A stretch of 21,368 nucleotides of DNA from CAYTTR01 sp964440805 (GTDB lineage Bacteria > Acidobacteriota > Aminicenantia > Aminicenantales > Aminicenantaceae): positions 1 to 21,368 of the forward strand of contig CAYTTR010000041.1 of assembly GCA_964440805.1 (NCBI GenBank). Direction: 5' to 3'. The position numbers and the translations under genes are program-made. Shown here one piece after another: positions 12,175-20,375 of this stretch (position 1 is the stretch's first letter; the number at the start of each line of letters is the position of its first letter). The notes below the pieces were generated by a model. That model saw only the letters and a list, made by a program, of their open reading frames with translations, searched no databases and was not told the origin of the DNA.

Positions 12175-12187
12175 GTGGCCAGGCCAC
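12175..12187. other. 13-bp palindrome between convergent genes
   Basis: GTGGCC and GGCCAC flank a single A, 14 bases past the V-type ATPase operon stop. It lacks a T-run on either strand, so it is not a standard intrinsic terminator, though it is the only compact stem near the end of the operon. Confidence 0.3.
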
Positions 12188-12200
12188 AATGGGTAATTAG

Positions 12201-12812
12201 TCACTCTTTGCGGACGATTTCTTTTACTCTCATCAACTGGACCTGGTAGGAGCGCTCCATCTCTTCTAAGCGGCCGGCAATGGCCCTGATGGTCTCCTTA
12301 AGACTGGGAATAAGGATATGCTCCAGGGCATTGACCCGGCGCCGGGTGCTCTCGATTTCTTCAGCCAGAAGCTCAACCGCCTTGTATAACCTGACCATTT
12401 CGGTCAAGTCTTCCAAGATTTCTCTGGTTTTTTTTAGCCCGATATCAAGCTCAGCACTGGTTCGGCGCAGATCATAGTCAGAAAAACGCAAATGGCTGAG
12501 CTTCATCCTGGGGATAATCAGGCTGAAGACCTTTTCTTCCCGGGTTTCCAGAGAAAGATCTCCTTCAGGAATAAGTTCCTCTGTTTCTTTAAAAGTGGCA
12601 GGAGCTTGAGCCATGGCCAATGAGATAAAGATTTGATTCAAAACCGGTGTCAACCGCTCCTGGAGGGAAGAAAGTTCTTTTATCATATCCAGGAATCTTC
12701 TCATTAGTTCCTCCAGTTTGTCCTTGAGAAGCTTGTGTCCCCTTTCAGCCAGAACAAGACGGCGCCGGAGCCTGAGAAGCTCCATCCGGTTAGGGTTGAC
12801 GTTTAGTTTCAT
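12201..12812 (-). CDS. atpD: V-type ATPase subunit D (central rotor shaft)
   Basis: Subunit D forms the coiled-coil rotor shaft inside the A3B3 head. The N-terminus (V-N-P-N-R-M-E-L-L-R-L-R-R-R-L, about 5-19) is the conserved start of the family. The rest is long helical sequence, with T-R-R-R-V-N-A-L-E-H-I-L-I-P near residue 160-173, also conserved. At 203 residues it has the usual length. The ATG overlaps the atpB stop by 4 bp (ATGA). It is the last gene of the operon, as in the E. hirae ntp cluster. Confidence 0.95.
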   Translation of the reverse strand: MKLNVNPNRMELLRLRRRLVLAERGHKLLKDKLEELMRRFLDMIKELSSLQERLTPVLNQIFISLAMAQAPATFKETEELIPEGDLSLETREEKVFSLIIPRMKLSHLRFSDYDLRRTSAELDIGLKKTREILEDLTEMVRLYKAVELLAEEIESTRRRVNALEHILIPSLKETIRAIAGRLEEMERSYQVQLMRVKEIVRKE

Positions 12813-14185
12813 TTTTCCTGGGGATAAAATTCATCAAGATATTCAGGCCGGATTCTTTTAAGCTCCTGCCGGGGGAGGGAACGAAGCAATTCCCAGCCGA
12901 TATCCAAAGTCTCTTCAACCGAGCGGGCTTCGAGTTCTCCTTGCCTGACGAACCTGTCTTCAAAATTATCGGAAAATTTAAGATAAAGCTTGTCTATTTC
13001 AGTCAAGGCCGCCTCTCCCAGAATGAGCGACAATTCCCTGGCTTCCTTTCCCCGGGCGTAAGCGGCAAAGAGCTGGTTCAGGACATCAGCATGGTCCTTG
13101 CGGGTTTTCCCTTCACCGATTCCTTTATCCTTGAGTCGGGAAAGACTGGGAAGAACATCAACCGGCGGATAAATGCCCTTGCGGTGAATTTCCCGGCTGA
13201 GCATAATCTGTCCTTCGGTTATGTAGCCAGTCAGGTCGGCGATAGGGTGAGTTTTATCATCTTCGGGCATGGTCAGAATGGGAATCATTGTAATCGAACC
13301 TTTTTTCTCCTTTATTCTGCCTGCTCTTTCATACATGGAAGCAAGATCAGTGTAGAGATAACCCGGGTAGCCCCGCCGGCCGGGAATCTCCTTGCGGGCA
13401 GCTGAAATTTCTCTCAAAGCCTCGGCATAAAAAGTCATATCCACCAGGATGACCAGAACATGCATGTTTAGGTTAAAGGCCAGGTATTCAGCACAGGTCA
13501 GGGCAAGACGGGGAGTGGCGATTCTTTCAATAGGAGGCTCATTGGCCAGATTCAGAAAAAGCACTGCCCTCTCCAAGGCTCCTGTGTTCCGGAAATCCTC
13601 TATGAAAAAATCAGCTTCCTCGAAAGTAATTCCCATAGCTCCAAAAACAACCGCAAATTTCTCCTCCTTGCCCAGGACTTTAGACTGCCGGGCAATCTGG
13701 GCCGCTAAGCGGGCATGGGGTAGTCCGCTTCCGGAAAAAAGGGGAAGCTTCTGGCCCCTGACCAGAGGATTCATTCCATCGATAGAAGAGATTCCTGTTT
13801 GAATAAATTCTGAGGGATAATCCCTGGCTTGAGGATTAATGGGAGCCCCGTTTATATCCAACATTTTTTCCGGGATAATCTGGGGACCTCTGTCCTTCGG
13901 CCTTCCTGAACCATCAAAAACCCGGCCGATGATTTCGCTGGAAACACCCAACTGCTGGGAGCGGCCCAAAAACTTCACCCGGGATTTCTCTACATCCAGT
14001 CCCACTGTTCCCTCAAAAACCTGAACCACAGCCCTATCAAGGGATACATCAAGAACTGTTCCCCGGCGAAGCTGGCCGCCGGCGGTCTCTATTTCCACCA
14101 GTTCGGCATACTTGACATCCTGTATTTTCTCAACAAACATCAGGGGGCCAACAATATTGGAAACGGTCAAGTATTCTCTGTACAT
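12809..14185 (-). CDS. atpB: V-type ATPase subunit B (non-catalytic)
   Basis: Subunit B alternates with A in the hexameric head and lacks a working Walker A. At the P-loop position the sequence reads S-G-S-G-L-P-H-A-R-L-A-A-Q-I, the known B-type replacement. Other conserved stretches are Y-R-E-Y-L-T-V at the start, G-R-R-G-Y-P-G-Y-L-Y-T-D-L-A, and V-L-P-S-L-S-R-L. From ATG 14185 it has 458 residues. This start is chosen over a TTG at 14197 because GAGGT lies 6 bases ahead of the ATG and family members begin M-x-x-E-Y-x-T-V. The gene starts just past the atpA stop. Confidence 0.97.
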   Translation of the reverse strand: MYREYLTVSNIVGPLMFVEKIQDVKYAELVEIETAGGQLRRGTVLDVSLDRAVVQVFEGTVGLDVEKSRVKFLGRSQQLGVSSEIIGRVFDGSGRPKDRGPQIIPEKMLDINGAPINPQARDYPSEFIQTGISSIDGMNPLVRGQKLPLFSGSGLPHARLAAQIARQSKVLGKEEKFAVVFGAMGITFEEADFFIEDFRNTGALERAVLFLNLANEPPIERIATPRLALTCAEYLAFNLNMHVLVILVDMTFYAEALREISAARKEIPGRRGYPGYLYTDLASMYERAGRIKEKKGSITMIPILTMPEDDKTHPIADLTGYITEGQIMLSREIHRKGIYPPVDVLPSLSRLKDKGIGEGKTRKDHADVLNQLFAAYARGKEARELSLILGEAALTEIDKLYLKFSDNFEDRFVRQGELEARSVEETLDIGWELLRSLPRQELKRIRPEYLDEFYPQEK

Positions 14186-14193
14186 GGAACACC

Positions 14194-15951
14194 TCAATCT
14201 TTTTTTCCGGCAAGAGATTTAAAAGCCTCGCCGATCTCAACAAAAACTTCCAGAAGCTCTGAATCTTCTTCGGGAAAAAACTTCATCCGGGCAATTTTTT
14301 CCCTGATCTTGAGCGATTCTACTTCCTGGAAACTTACTCCTTCCTCCACGGCCTTCAACCCAAGGTTATGAAAGTGGATAATATTCCGGAGCATCAGGTA
14401 CTGTTTGTGCAGGGAGGCATAGGTATCCTGGGGATGAAAGGCATTCTGATGAAGGAAATCCTCCCTGATAGACCGGGCTGTTTCCAGAACCAGCCGCTCT
14501 CTCGGTGACAGGGATTCCACTCCAATCAGCCGGGCTATCTCTTGAAGCTCGGACTCTTCTTCCAGCAGCTTCATGGCTTCCTGGCGGAGCCGGCTGAATT
14601 CCTCAGCTACCTCCTTTTCCCAGAAATCCTTTATGTTCTCCGTGTAAAGAGAATAGCTTAAAAGCCAGTTTATGGCCGGAAAATGACGCATGTTGGCCAG
14701 GCGGTCGTCAAGAGCCCAAAAAACCTTGACCACTTTCAGCGTCCCCTGCACCACCGGATCAGAAAGATCTCCTCCTGGAGGTGAAACTGCTCCAATAACA
14801 CTCAAGGCTCCTTCCCTCTTGTCTGAACCGAGGCACATTACCTTGCCTGCTCTTTCATAAAATTCAGCTAAGCGGCTGGCTAAGTAGGCTGGATATCCTT
14901 CTTCTCCGGGCATTTCTTCCATCCGGCCGGATATTTCTCTTAAGGCCTCGGCCCAGCGGCTGGAAGAATCAGCCATAAGAGCTACCGAATAGCCCATATC
15001 GCGGAAATACTCGGCAATGGTCATGCCGGTATAAATTGAAGCTTCTCTGGCTGCCACCGGCATGTTGGAAGTATTGGCAATGATTATGGTTCTTTCCATC
15101 AAAGGCCGGCCTGAATGGGGATCTTTGAGTTCGGGAAAACTCAGGAGAAGATCCGCCACTTCATTTCCCCTTTCACCGCAGGCCACAAAAACAATTATCT
15201 GGGCGTCCGACCACCTGGCCAACTGATGCTGAACTACAGTCTTGCCGCTTCCGAAAGGTCCGGGAACACAGGCGGTCCCGCCTTTTGCCAGGGGAAATAG
15301 AGTATCGAGCACTCGCTGCCCCGTAACCAAAGGCTCGTGCGGCGACATCCGCTCCCTGACCCTTCGATGATGACGGATAGGCCATTTCTGGGCCATGGCG
15401 AGAGAAACAGTTCCGTCACCTGTTTTAATTCGGGCCACCGTGTCTTCAAGAGTGATGGAGCCTTTGTTTATTTCCTCTATCTTTCCTTCTATTCCTTCAG
15501 GGACCAAAATTTTATGCTCAATCAGGGGAGTTTCCTGGACAATTCCCAGAATATCCCCGCCGGTCACCCGGTCTCCTTTTTTTAAAGAAGGCTTGACTTT
15601 CCATCTCTTTTTCCGGTCAAGAGGAGAAGCTGCCACTCCCCGGGTGACAAAATCCCCGGTCTGGCTTCTGATTATATCCAGAGGACGCTGGATGCCATCA
15701 TAAACAGACCCAAGAAGCCCGGGACCAAGAACTACACTCAAAGGTTCTCCGGTCAAAAACACCGGCTCCTCCGGACCTATGCCGGTAGTATCTTCATAAA
15801 CCTGGATATAAGCCCGGTCTTCTCTTAATTCAATAATCTCGCCGATCAGGCCGAGCTCTCCCACTTTGACCATATCATACATCTTGGCTCCTAAGCAGCC
15901 GGAAGCCACCACCAGAGGCCCGGCCACCCGAATAATCCTACCCTCTTTCAT
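14194..15951 (-). CDS. atpA: V-type ATPase subunit A (catalytic)
   Basis: This is the ATP-hydrolysing subunit. Walker A is G-P-F-G-S-G-K-T (231-238). G-E-R-G-N-E (259-264) holds the catalytic Glu260 and its neighbour Arg261. A-L-M-A-D-S-S-S-R-W-A-E-A-L-R-E-I forms the Walker B region near 325-340. The V-type insertion of about 90 residues (roughly 100-190) that separates A from F-type beta is present. At 585 residues it has the usual length. GAGAGGAG precedes the ATG, and the start overlaps the end of atpF by 14 bp. Confidence 0.98.
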   Translation of the reverse strand: MKEGRIIRVAGPLVVASGCLGAKMYDMVKVGELGLIGEIIELREDRAYIQVYEDTTGIGPEEPVFLTGEPLSVVLGPGLLGSVYDGIQRPLDIIRSQTGDFVTRGVAASPLDRKKRWKVKPSLKKGDRVTGGDILGIVQETPLIEHKILVPEGIEGKIEEINKGSITLEDTVARIKTGDGTVSLAMAQKWPIRHHRRVRERMSPHEPLVTGQRVLDTLFPLAKGGTACVPGPFGSGKTVVQHQLARWSDAQIIVFVACGERGNEVADLLLSFPELKDPHSGRPLMERTIIIANTSNMPVAAREASIYTGMTIAEYFRDMGYSVALMADSSSRWAEALREISGRMEEMPGEEGYPAYLASRLAEFYERAGKVMCLGSDKREGALSVIGAVSPPGGDLSDPVVQGTLKVVKVFWALDDRLANMRHFPAINWLLSYSLYTENIKDFWEKEVAEEFSRLRQEAMKLLEEESELQEIARLIGVESLSPRERLVLETARSIREDFLHQNAFHPQDTYASLHKQYLMLRNIIHFHNLGLKAVEEGVSFQEVESLKIREKIARMKFFPEEDSELLEVFVEIGEAFKSLAGKKD

Positions 15952-16279
15952 TGGCTCCTCTCTTCTTGAGTAAAGAATCCGAACCCACGGCCCGGACCGC
16001 TAATCTCCTGAGCATCTGCCAGACCACATCTTCGGCGGTCCTGTAGTCGGAAAAACCGGCTATTACCGGAACTGCCTTTTTCCTTTCAGCTTCCAGTTCG
16101 GGCTTCATTTCCTGAAGGAAGCTTTCATGAAGAAGGCAGAGAACAATTCCTTCCTTCTTAAGTTCCTTGATGAGCTTTCTAACTTCATCAGCATTTTGAG
16201 GCAAATATACCTTGAATCCGGCTGCTCTCAGGGGAAAAACAAGCTCATCCCGGCCGATTATGGCAATTTTATCCAGCAT
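15938..16279 (-). CDS. atpF: V-type ATPase subunit F
   Basis: Subunit F sits on the rotor shaft with D and can regulate hydrolysis. From ATG 16279 it has 113 residues: K-I-A-I-I-G, F-x-L-x-G-F-like stretches (V-F-P-L-R-A-A-G-F-K-V-Y), a central alternating strand-helix pattern and a lysine-rich end. The ATG at 16279 is preferred over one at 16312 because GGGGAG lies at proper spacing and family members begin right before K-I-A-V-I-G. Overlaps are 11 bp with atpC and 14 bp with atpA. This position matches ntpG of E. hirae. Confidence 0.88.
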   Translation of the reverse strand: MLDKIAIIGRDELVFPLRAAGFKVYLPQNADEVRKLIKELKKEGIVLCLLHESFLQEMKPELEAERKKAVPVIAGFSDYRTAEDVVWQMLRRLAVRAVGSDSLLKKRGANERG

Positions 16280-17057
16280 AAGTTCTCCCCAGTCTTTCCT
16301 GGATGACATCACCCGGTACAGCTCTTAACCTGCCGTAAACAACAAGCCTGAAATATTTAAATTCATGCTTCTTAGCCAGGGCATAAGCACAGACTGGCTC
16401 AGGACCGAAAACAACACGGCGGGCTATATTGAGGTAATCCATCAATAAATTTTCCATTTTCCTCTCCAAAACCCGGAAAGTCTCTTTTCTGGATAAAGCC
16501 TCAAGCCCCTCTTCCCAGATAGAGGCATAAGGTGAAAAACGAAGGCTTTCTCCTAAATGAGTTAAAGGCTCATCATATTCAGTTAGAATGTCTTTTTCGT
16601 TTAGAAACCCTCCCGGAAAAATCCAGGGTTCAAGCTGACTGAGACTCAATTCCATGTATTTTCCCCTCATTATAGCCTTGAGGTTCAGCAGGTCAATCTT
16701 GTGGCGCAGATAATCGATCAGAAATGAATTACCTTTCCTCAGGGCCAGGGATAGAACTGATTCAGGCTGGTCTTCTTCCTGGATTAGCCTTAAAAATTCT
16801 CCCTCAAGTAATAAATTATCTGCCAGATTAAATAAGTGCTCTTCTTCCCGTTTCAGAAAATTATCCAGGGATTCTGGCGTCATCATACCCGGATTCTCAT
16901 CCAGAAAACGGCCTGCATCAAAAATGATATTTAAAGCCTCTTTAACCTCTTTTCCCCCGGCTGCTTCCCGGAATACCGGTCCAGGAATAAGGTCCTTTTC
17001 CAGGACCCGGATCCTGCCCACGGCATAAGCATAATCTGTCCGGTGGGGTTTACTCAA
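16269..17057 (-). CDS. atpC: V-type ATPase subunit C (short form)
   Basis: Subunit C (AC39/d family) joins the rotor shaft to the membrane ring. The start Y-A-Y-A-V-G-R-I-R-V-L-E and a repeat-like Y-L-x-x-K-x-x-L-L-N-L-K segment near 115-130 are family marks. The C-terminal K-H-E-F-K-Y-F-R-L-V-V-Y-G-R-L is another. At 262 residues it is some 60-80 shorter than usual (about 325-350), with no frameshift visible, so material is missing from the middle. The start is TTG overlapping the atpE stop (TTGA), with GGAGGT 9 bases upstream. The position between E and F supports the call. Confidence 0.85.
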   Translation of the reverse strand: MSKPHRTDYAYAVGRIRVLEKDLIPGPVFREAAGGKEVKEALNIIFDAGRFLDENPGMMTPESLDNFLKREEEHLFNLADNLLLEGEFLRLIQEEDQPESVLSLALRKGNSFLIDYLRHKIDLLNLKAIMRGKYMELSLSQLEPWIFPGGFLNEKDILTEYDEPLTHLGESLRFSPYASIWEEGLEALSRKETFRVLERKMENLLMDYLNIARRVVFGPEPVCAYALAKKHEFKYFRLVVYGRLRAVPGDVIQERLGRTYAG

Positions 17058-17470
17058 AGCTCCAACACCTCCAAAATGAAGCTTTCCAGTTCAGGCCGGA
17101 GCACCTCCTTCAAGGCCTCCCCTGGCATGGCTTGCTCTTTCCGGCCGTCTTTTAAAATGACAGTTTTTTTAAGGCCTTTAATGCTTGACTTTTCCTTGTT
17201 AAAAGCCTTTGCCAGGATCTGATCAACGAGCTGTCTCTTGGTGGAAAGAATTAAGAGTTTTGCCTCCAGTTTCGTCTGAGTGACAATCCTTCCGGCTTCA
17301 AGTTCGGCCCTTTTTTCACTCTCTTCCATAAAGAGACGGGCTTGCTCTTCAGCCTTTTTACGCGCTTCTTCCCGGACAGCTTCTGCTTTCTCTTCTCCCT
17401 CTTTTATTATCTCCTGGGCCTTATTGCGGGCATCCTTCAGAATGTTTTCAATTATCTTTTCAAGGCTCAT
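17054..17470 (-). CDS. atpE: V-type ATPase subunit E (short form)
   Basis: Subunit E pairs with H/G in the peripheral stalk and binds the top of the A3B3 head through a C-terminal globular domain. Residues 1-90 form the expected charged coiled coil. The last residues (L-R-P-E-L-E-S-F-I-L-E-V-L) match the normal end of the family. At 138 residues it is about 50-60 shorter than usual (about 185-200). The missing part falls in the globular domain, between about 95 and 115, with no frameshift. AAGGAG lies 12 bases ahead of the ATG. Function may be kept in reduced form, as the rest of the operon is intact. Confidence 0.8.
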   Translation of the reverse strand: MSLEKIIENILKDARNKAQEIIKEGEEKAEAVREEARKKAEEQARLFMEESEKRAELEAGRIVTQTKLEAKLLILSTKRQLVDQILAKAFNKEKSSIKGLKKTVILKDGRKEQAMPGEALKEVLRPELESFILEVLEL

Positions 17471-17494
17471 CAGTGAGAAAGACTCCTTTTGAAC

Positions 17495-17968
17495 TCAGAT
17501 CTTGATTCCATTAAGCAGAAGGATGGTGATTAACAAACCCAGAACAGCATAGGTTTCGACCAGGGCAGCCATAACGACCGGTTTCATCAGGTCCTTAGGC
17601 TGTTTGGCAACCATGTAGACACCCGAAGCACAGACTTTTCCCTGGTGAATACCGGAAACCAGGCCGGTGAAAGCCACCGGGAGGCAGGAAATCATTATCT
17701 GCCAGCCCTGAAAAATACCAGGTTGTATCACTGCCTCCCCGGTCAGGCCTAATTTCAGGATAACCAAAAACGCACTTAAAAAGCCGTATATTCCCTGAGT
17801 TCCGGGCAGAGCCACTAAAAGAAGCAAACTTCCGAACTTCTCCGGATCTTCGCTCATTACTCCGCTTGAGGCCTGTCCAGCCAGGCCAATGCCAATGGCT
17901 GAACCAATCCCTCCCATGATGACTGCCAGGGCTCCTCCTACCAGAGCCAGGGTTAATCCAAGAGCCAT
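17495..17968 (-). CDS. atpK: V-type ATPase subunit K, Na+-type proteolipid
   Basis: This is the rotor-ring proteolipid with four membrane segments in two hairpins. Hairpin one carries L-P-G-T-Q-G-I-Y-G-F (54-63); hairpin two carries H-Q-G-K-V (108-112) and A-L-V-E-T-Y (135-140). Leu54, Thr57, Gln58, Gln109 and Glu138 line up with the residues that bind Na+ in E. hirae NtpK (Leu61, Thr64, Gln65, Gln110, Glu139). Only the second hairpin has the carboxylate, as in E. hirae. The 157-residue length agrees. AAAGGAGGAGAT directly before the ATG is the strongest ribosome binding site of the operon, fitting a subunit needed in about ten copies. Confidence 0.96.
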   Translation of the reverse strand: MALGLTLALVGGALAVIMGGIGSAIGIGLAGQASSGVMSEDPEKFGSLLLLVALPGTQGIYGFLSAFLVILKLGLTGEAVIQPGIFQGWQIMISCLPVAFTGLVSGIHQGKVCASGVYMVAKQPKDLMKPVVMAALVETYAVLGLLITILLLNGIKI

Positions 17969-17983
17969 ATCTCCTCCTTTATC

Positions 17984-19891
17984 TCACCTGAATTCCACAT
18001 ATTTTCCAGTCAAGGCGAAAGGCTTGAACGGCCTTCCACCGGATTTAAAAAATTTGCTGAAAAACTCAACAAATTGAAGCCTCATTGAATGGACAAAGCC
18101 TCCAAGGAAACTAATGCCCAGATTGAATAAATGACCGATTACAAAAATTACTGCTGCCAGAAACCAGCCCAGCCAGGGTACGCCCAGGGCCGACTCACTC
18201 AGGGTATTAACCACCATAGCAATAACACTTGTAGCCAGGCCGAGAGCCAGCAGGCGGGAATAGGAAAGAACATCCGCCAGGTAGCGGGAAATATCATAAA
18301 GACTGTAAAGACCGCCGAAAAAGCGGCTGAAGACATTCCGGCTGGGAGATGAAAAAAGAACAATTCCCAGGGCTCCTGAAAGGGAAAACCAGCCCCAGAT
18401 AAGACTGCCTTCAGTTAGGTAAAGAACAAGTGAGGGCAGCAAAAGAAGCCACCCTCCCTGGGCAAAAACTGCCCGCAGGATTTTCTTCTCCCGGAAATCT
18501 TCTTTCATTTGAAGCAAGGTTCCATACCAGACTTGAATGAAACCCAGGGCTAAAGCTAAAATCAAGAAAGACAGCGGATCTTTTAAAGGATCAAGAACGA
18601 GCAATCCCCGGACCTGAAAACCAAACCATCCGCCAACCAGGGTCCCCAGAATGATATTGGATATTCCCAGAAAAACCATGAGCTTAGTGAACTGAAGCAA
18701 TCCTCCCTTAGGTTTGCCCCAGCGAAGAAAAATAAGGCTCAGCAAAGTAACCAGAAGGCCATAGCCGGCTTCGCTGACAGCCAGACCGACAAAGACAAAA
18801 AAGAAGGGAGTTAAAGGCAAAGTAGGATCAAGCGAGCCCGGCCGGGGAAGACCATAAAGTCGAGTAATCAGCTCAAAAGGCTGGACTGTGGAGGGATTGT
18901 CCAGGACCACAGGCGGTTCTTCATCCGGTTCTGGTTTCCGGATGGTAACTTCTGTCCAGTCCTCCAGGGGTTTAAGGACTTGGCGGAACCTGGGAACATC
19001 AGACTCCTTGAGCCAGCCTTCAAGAAGGAAGGCCTGGTCAGTGAAACCAATCTGAAGCAAAGCCCGGGCTTTTTCTGCCTCGCTCAATAGAATATCATGG
19101 GCTTTCATGAATTTTTCCCTCTGAGGGAAAAGATCTTTCCCCCTAAAGGATAGATTTTCCAGCAGCCGGCGTTCAGATTCTACCTTTTCCTCTATTTTTT
19201 CTATTATCTGAGGCACAAAATCTTCATCATCAGCCAAAGACAAAATTGGCCCGGTAAAATAAAGGGGATTAAAACCATTTTCCTTAAGCTTCTGCTCAAT
19301 TAAATCCTTTTTTTCCCTGTGGAAGACAACCAGAAGTGAAACCGTTCTTTTTTCTTTCCTGAACACATCAAACCAGAATTCCTCCGTTTCCTCAATCTCA
19401 GTCATTTCCACAAGGGATGAGGCAGGCAGATTCCCCAGGATAACCTCGGCCTTTTCGGTAGGTTTTACTTCTTTTATAGGAAGAGGAAACTCAGTTAGAG
19501 GAAGTAAGAACTCCAGTTCTTTTTCCAGAAAGATTATCCTGGAAAGTATTTCTTTTTCTTCTTCCTGAAGCTTTTCCACTTCTTGTAGCAAAGAAACAAG
19601 CTCCTGGTTTAGAAGCTCCTCTTTTTCGTTCCAGCTTGCCTGCAAGGGAGGCGAAAAAAGCCTGCTGGTCCATTTCTCCTCGTCCCAACGCTCGAGGAAA
19701 TCTATGGCTTTGGTCAGTCGGTTAATCAGTTCTTCTGAATCTGAAACATCAACCGGCAGGGGCGCCTTAAGGGTTTCCTCTGTTGTCTTTTCAATCTGGA
19801 CAAATCCGTTTTTCTGGAGAAGGGAGAGAAGTTCCTCTTTTTTGCCTGAGTAAGCGATTATTTCCACCCGGTTGACTGTGCCTGTAGCCAT
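17984..19891 (-). CDS. atpI: V-type ATPase subunit I (a-type stator)
   Basis: Subunit I carries the ion half-channels and anchors the peripheral stalks. The first 360 or so residues are soluble, with charged coiled-coil stretches near 75-130 and 230-265. The remainder holds about seven or eight membrane segments, starting at P-L-T-P-F-F-F-V-F-V-G-L-A-V-S-E-A-G-Y-G-L-L. The segment L-S-Y-S-R-L-L-A-L-G-L-A near residue 540 holds the conserved Arg facing the proteolipid Glu. Length is 635, normal. The ATG follows the H-subunit stop by 3 bases with no clear Shine-Dalgarno sequence, so translation is probably coupled. Confidence 0.95.
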   Translation of the reverse strand: MATGTVNRVEIIAYSGKKEELLSLLQKNGFVQIEKTTEETLKAPLPVDVSDSEELINRLTKAIDFLERWDEEKWTSRLFSPPLQASWNEKEELLNQELVSLLQEVEKLQEEEKEILSRIIFLEKELEFLLPLTEFPLPIKEVKPTEKAEVILGNLPASSLVEMTEIEETEEFWFDVFRKEKRTVSLLVVFHREKKDLIEQKLKENGFNPLYFTGPILSLADDEDFVPQIIEKIEEKVESERRLLENLSFRGKDLFPQREKFMKAHDILLSEAEKARALLQIGFTDQAFLLEGWLKESDVPRFRQVLKPLEDWTEVTIRKPEPDEEPPVVLDNPSTVQPFELITRLYGLPRPGSLDPTLPLTPFFFVFVGLAVSEAGYGLLVTLLSLIFLRWGKPKGGLLQFTKLMVFLGISNIILGTLVGGWFGFQVRGLLVLDPLKDPLSFLILALALGFIQVWYGTLLQMKEDFREKKILRAVFAQGGWLLLLPSLVLYLTEGSLIWGWFSLSGALGIVLFSSPSRNVFSRFFGGLYSLYDISRYLADVLSYSRLLALGLATSVIAMVVNTLSESALGVPWLGWFLAAVIFVIGHLFNLGISFLGGFVHSMRLQFVEFFSKFFKSGGRPFKPFALTGKYVEFR

Positions 19892-19894
19892 GGT

Positions 19895-20251
19895 TCAGGA
19901 CTTTTGCTCCATTATTTCTTTTATTTTTAAAGCAGTCTTTTTAATAGCTTTTTCCATTCTCTTTTCTGCTTTCTTTTTCAGGCTGGAAGCCTCCTCTTCT
20001 CCTTTGGTTTTAATTTCTTCTGCCTCTTTTTTGGCCTTCTCAATTAGTTTTTTTCTCTCTTCTTCTGCTTTTTTCCGGGCTTCGGCTATTATTTCTTCCT
20101 TTATTTTCACTGCTTCTTCCCTGCCTTCAGGGAGAAGTTTGGAGCCCACCCTGTTTTCAGCTTCCTGAACAATTTCCTTGGCTTCTTTTTCTGCCTGCTT
20201 TATTTTTTTCAGGCCTTCCCTTAAATTTGTGCTGGAAGAATTTTCAATCAC
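19895..20251 (-). CDS. atpH: V-type ATPase subunit H/G (peripheral stalk)
   Basis: The 118-residue protein is almost all Lys, Glu and Ala in heptad-like order, a single long coiled coil, as expected for the stalk partner of subunit E (NtpF in E. hirae). R-V-G-S-K-L-L-P-E-G-R-E-E-A marks a short break near residues 34-47. The start is GTG at 20251, with GGAGGAGG ending 8 bases upstream. It is the first gene of the operon, about 75 bases after the predicted start of transcription. Such low-complexity sequence cannot be assigned by motif alone; position decides the call. Confidence 0.85.
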   Translation of the reverse strand: MIENSSSTNLREGLKKIKQAEKEAKEIVQEAENRVGSKLLPEGREEAVKIKEEIIAEARKKAEEERKKLIEKAKKEAEEIKTKGEEEASSLKKKAEKRMEKAIKKTALKIKEIMEQKS

Positions 20252-20331
20252 CTGAATTTCCTCCTCCGGAATTCATCCTCTTTTCCCATATTATCAGCCT
20301 TTTTTATGAATGAAATAATCCACGTCAGTAG

Positions 20332-20360
20332 ATTATAGATGATATTCCTTTCATTGAAAA
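20332..20360 (-). promoter_or_regulatory. promoter of the V-type ATPase operon
   Basis: On the minus strand a perfect TATAAT (20337-20332) lies 17 bp from TTTTCA (20360-20355, 4 of 6). The predicted start is near 20325, leaving a leader of about 75 bases before the GTG of atpH. It sits 15 bases past the stop of the upstream gene, so the operon could also receive read-through. Confidence 0.6.
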
Positions 20361-20375
20361 GGATTGCCACCGATT

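Noticed and set aside
12175..12187. GTGGCC-A-GGCCAC as an intrinsic terminator of the ATPase operon
   Set aside because: No U-rich run follows on either strand and the loop would be too tight; kept only as a palindrome of unknown role.
14186..14197. TTG start for atpB overlapping the atpA stop
   Set aside because: The ATG 12 bases further has GAGGT at ideal spacing and gives the family's usual start.
15395..15703. Plus-strand frame of 102 codons inside atpA
   Set aside because: Shadow of a strongly conserved catalytic subunit on the other strand, without ribosome binding site or family likeness.
16280..16312. Longer atpF start at an upstream ATG
   Set aside because: It would overlap atpC by 44 bp and add residues not seen in the family; the ATG at 16279 has a good GGGGAG site.
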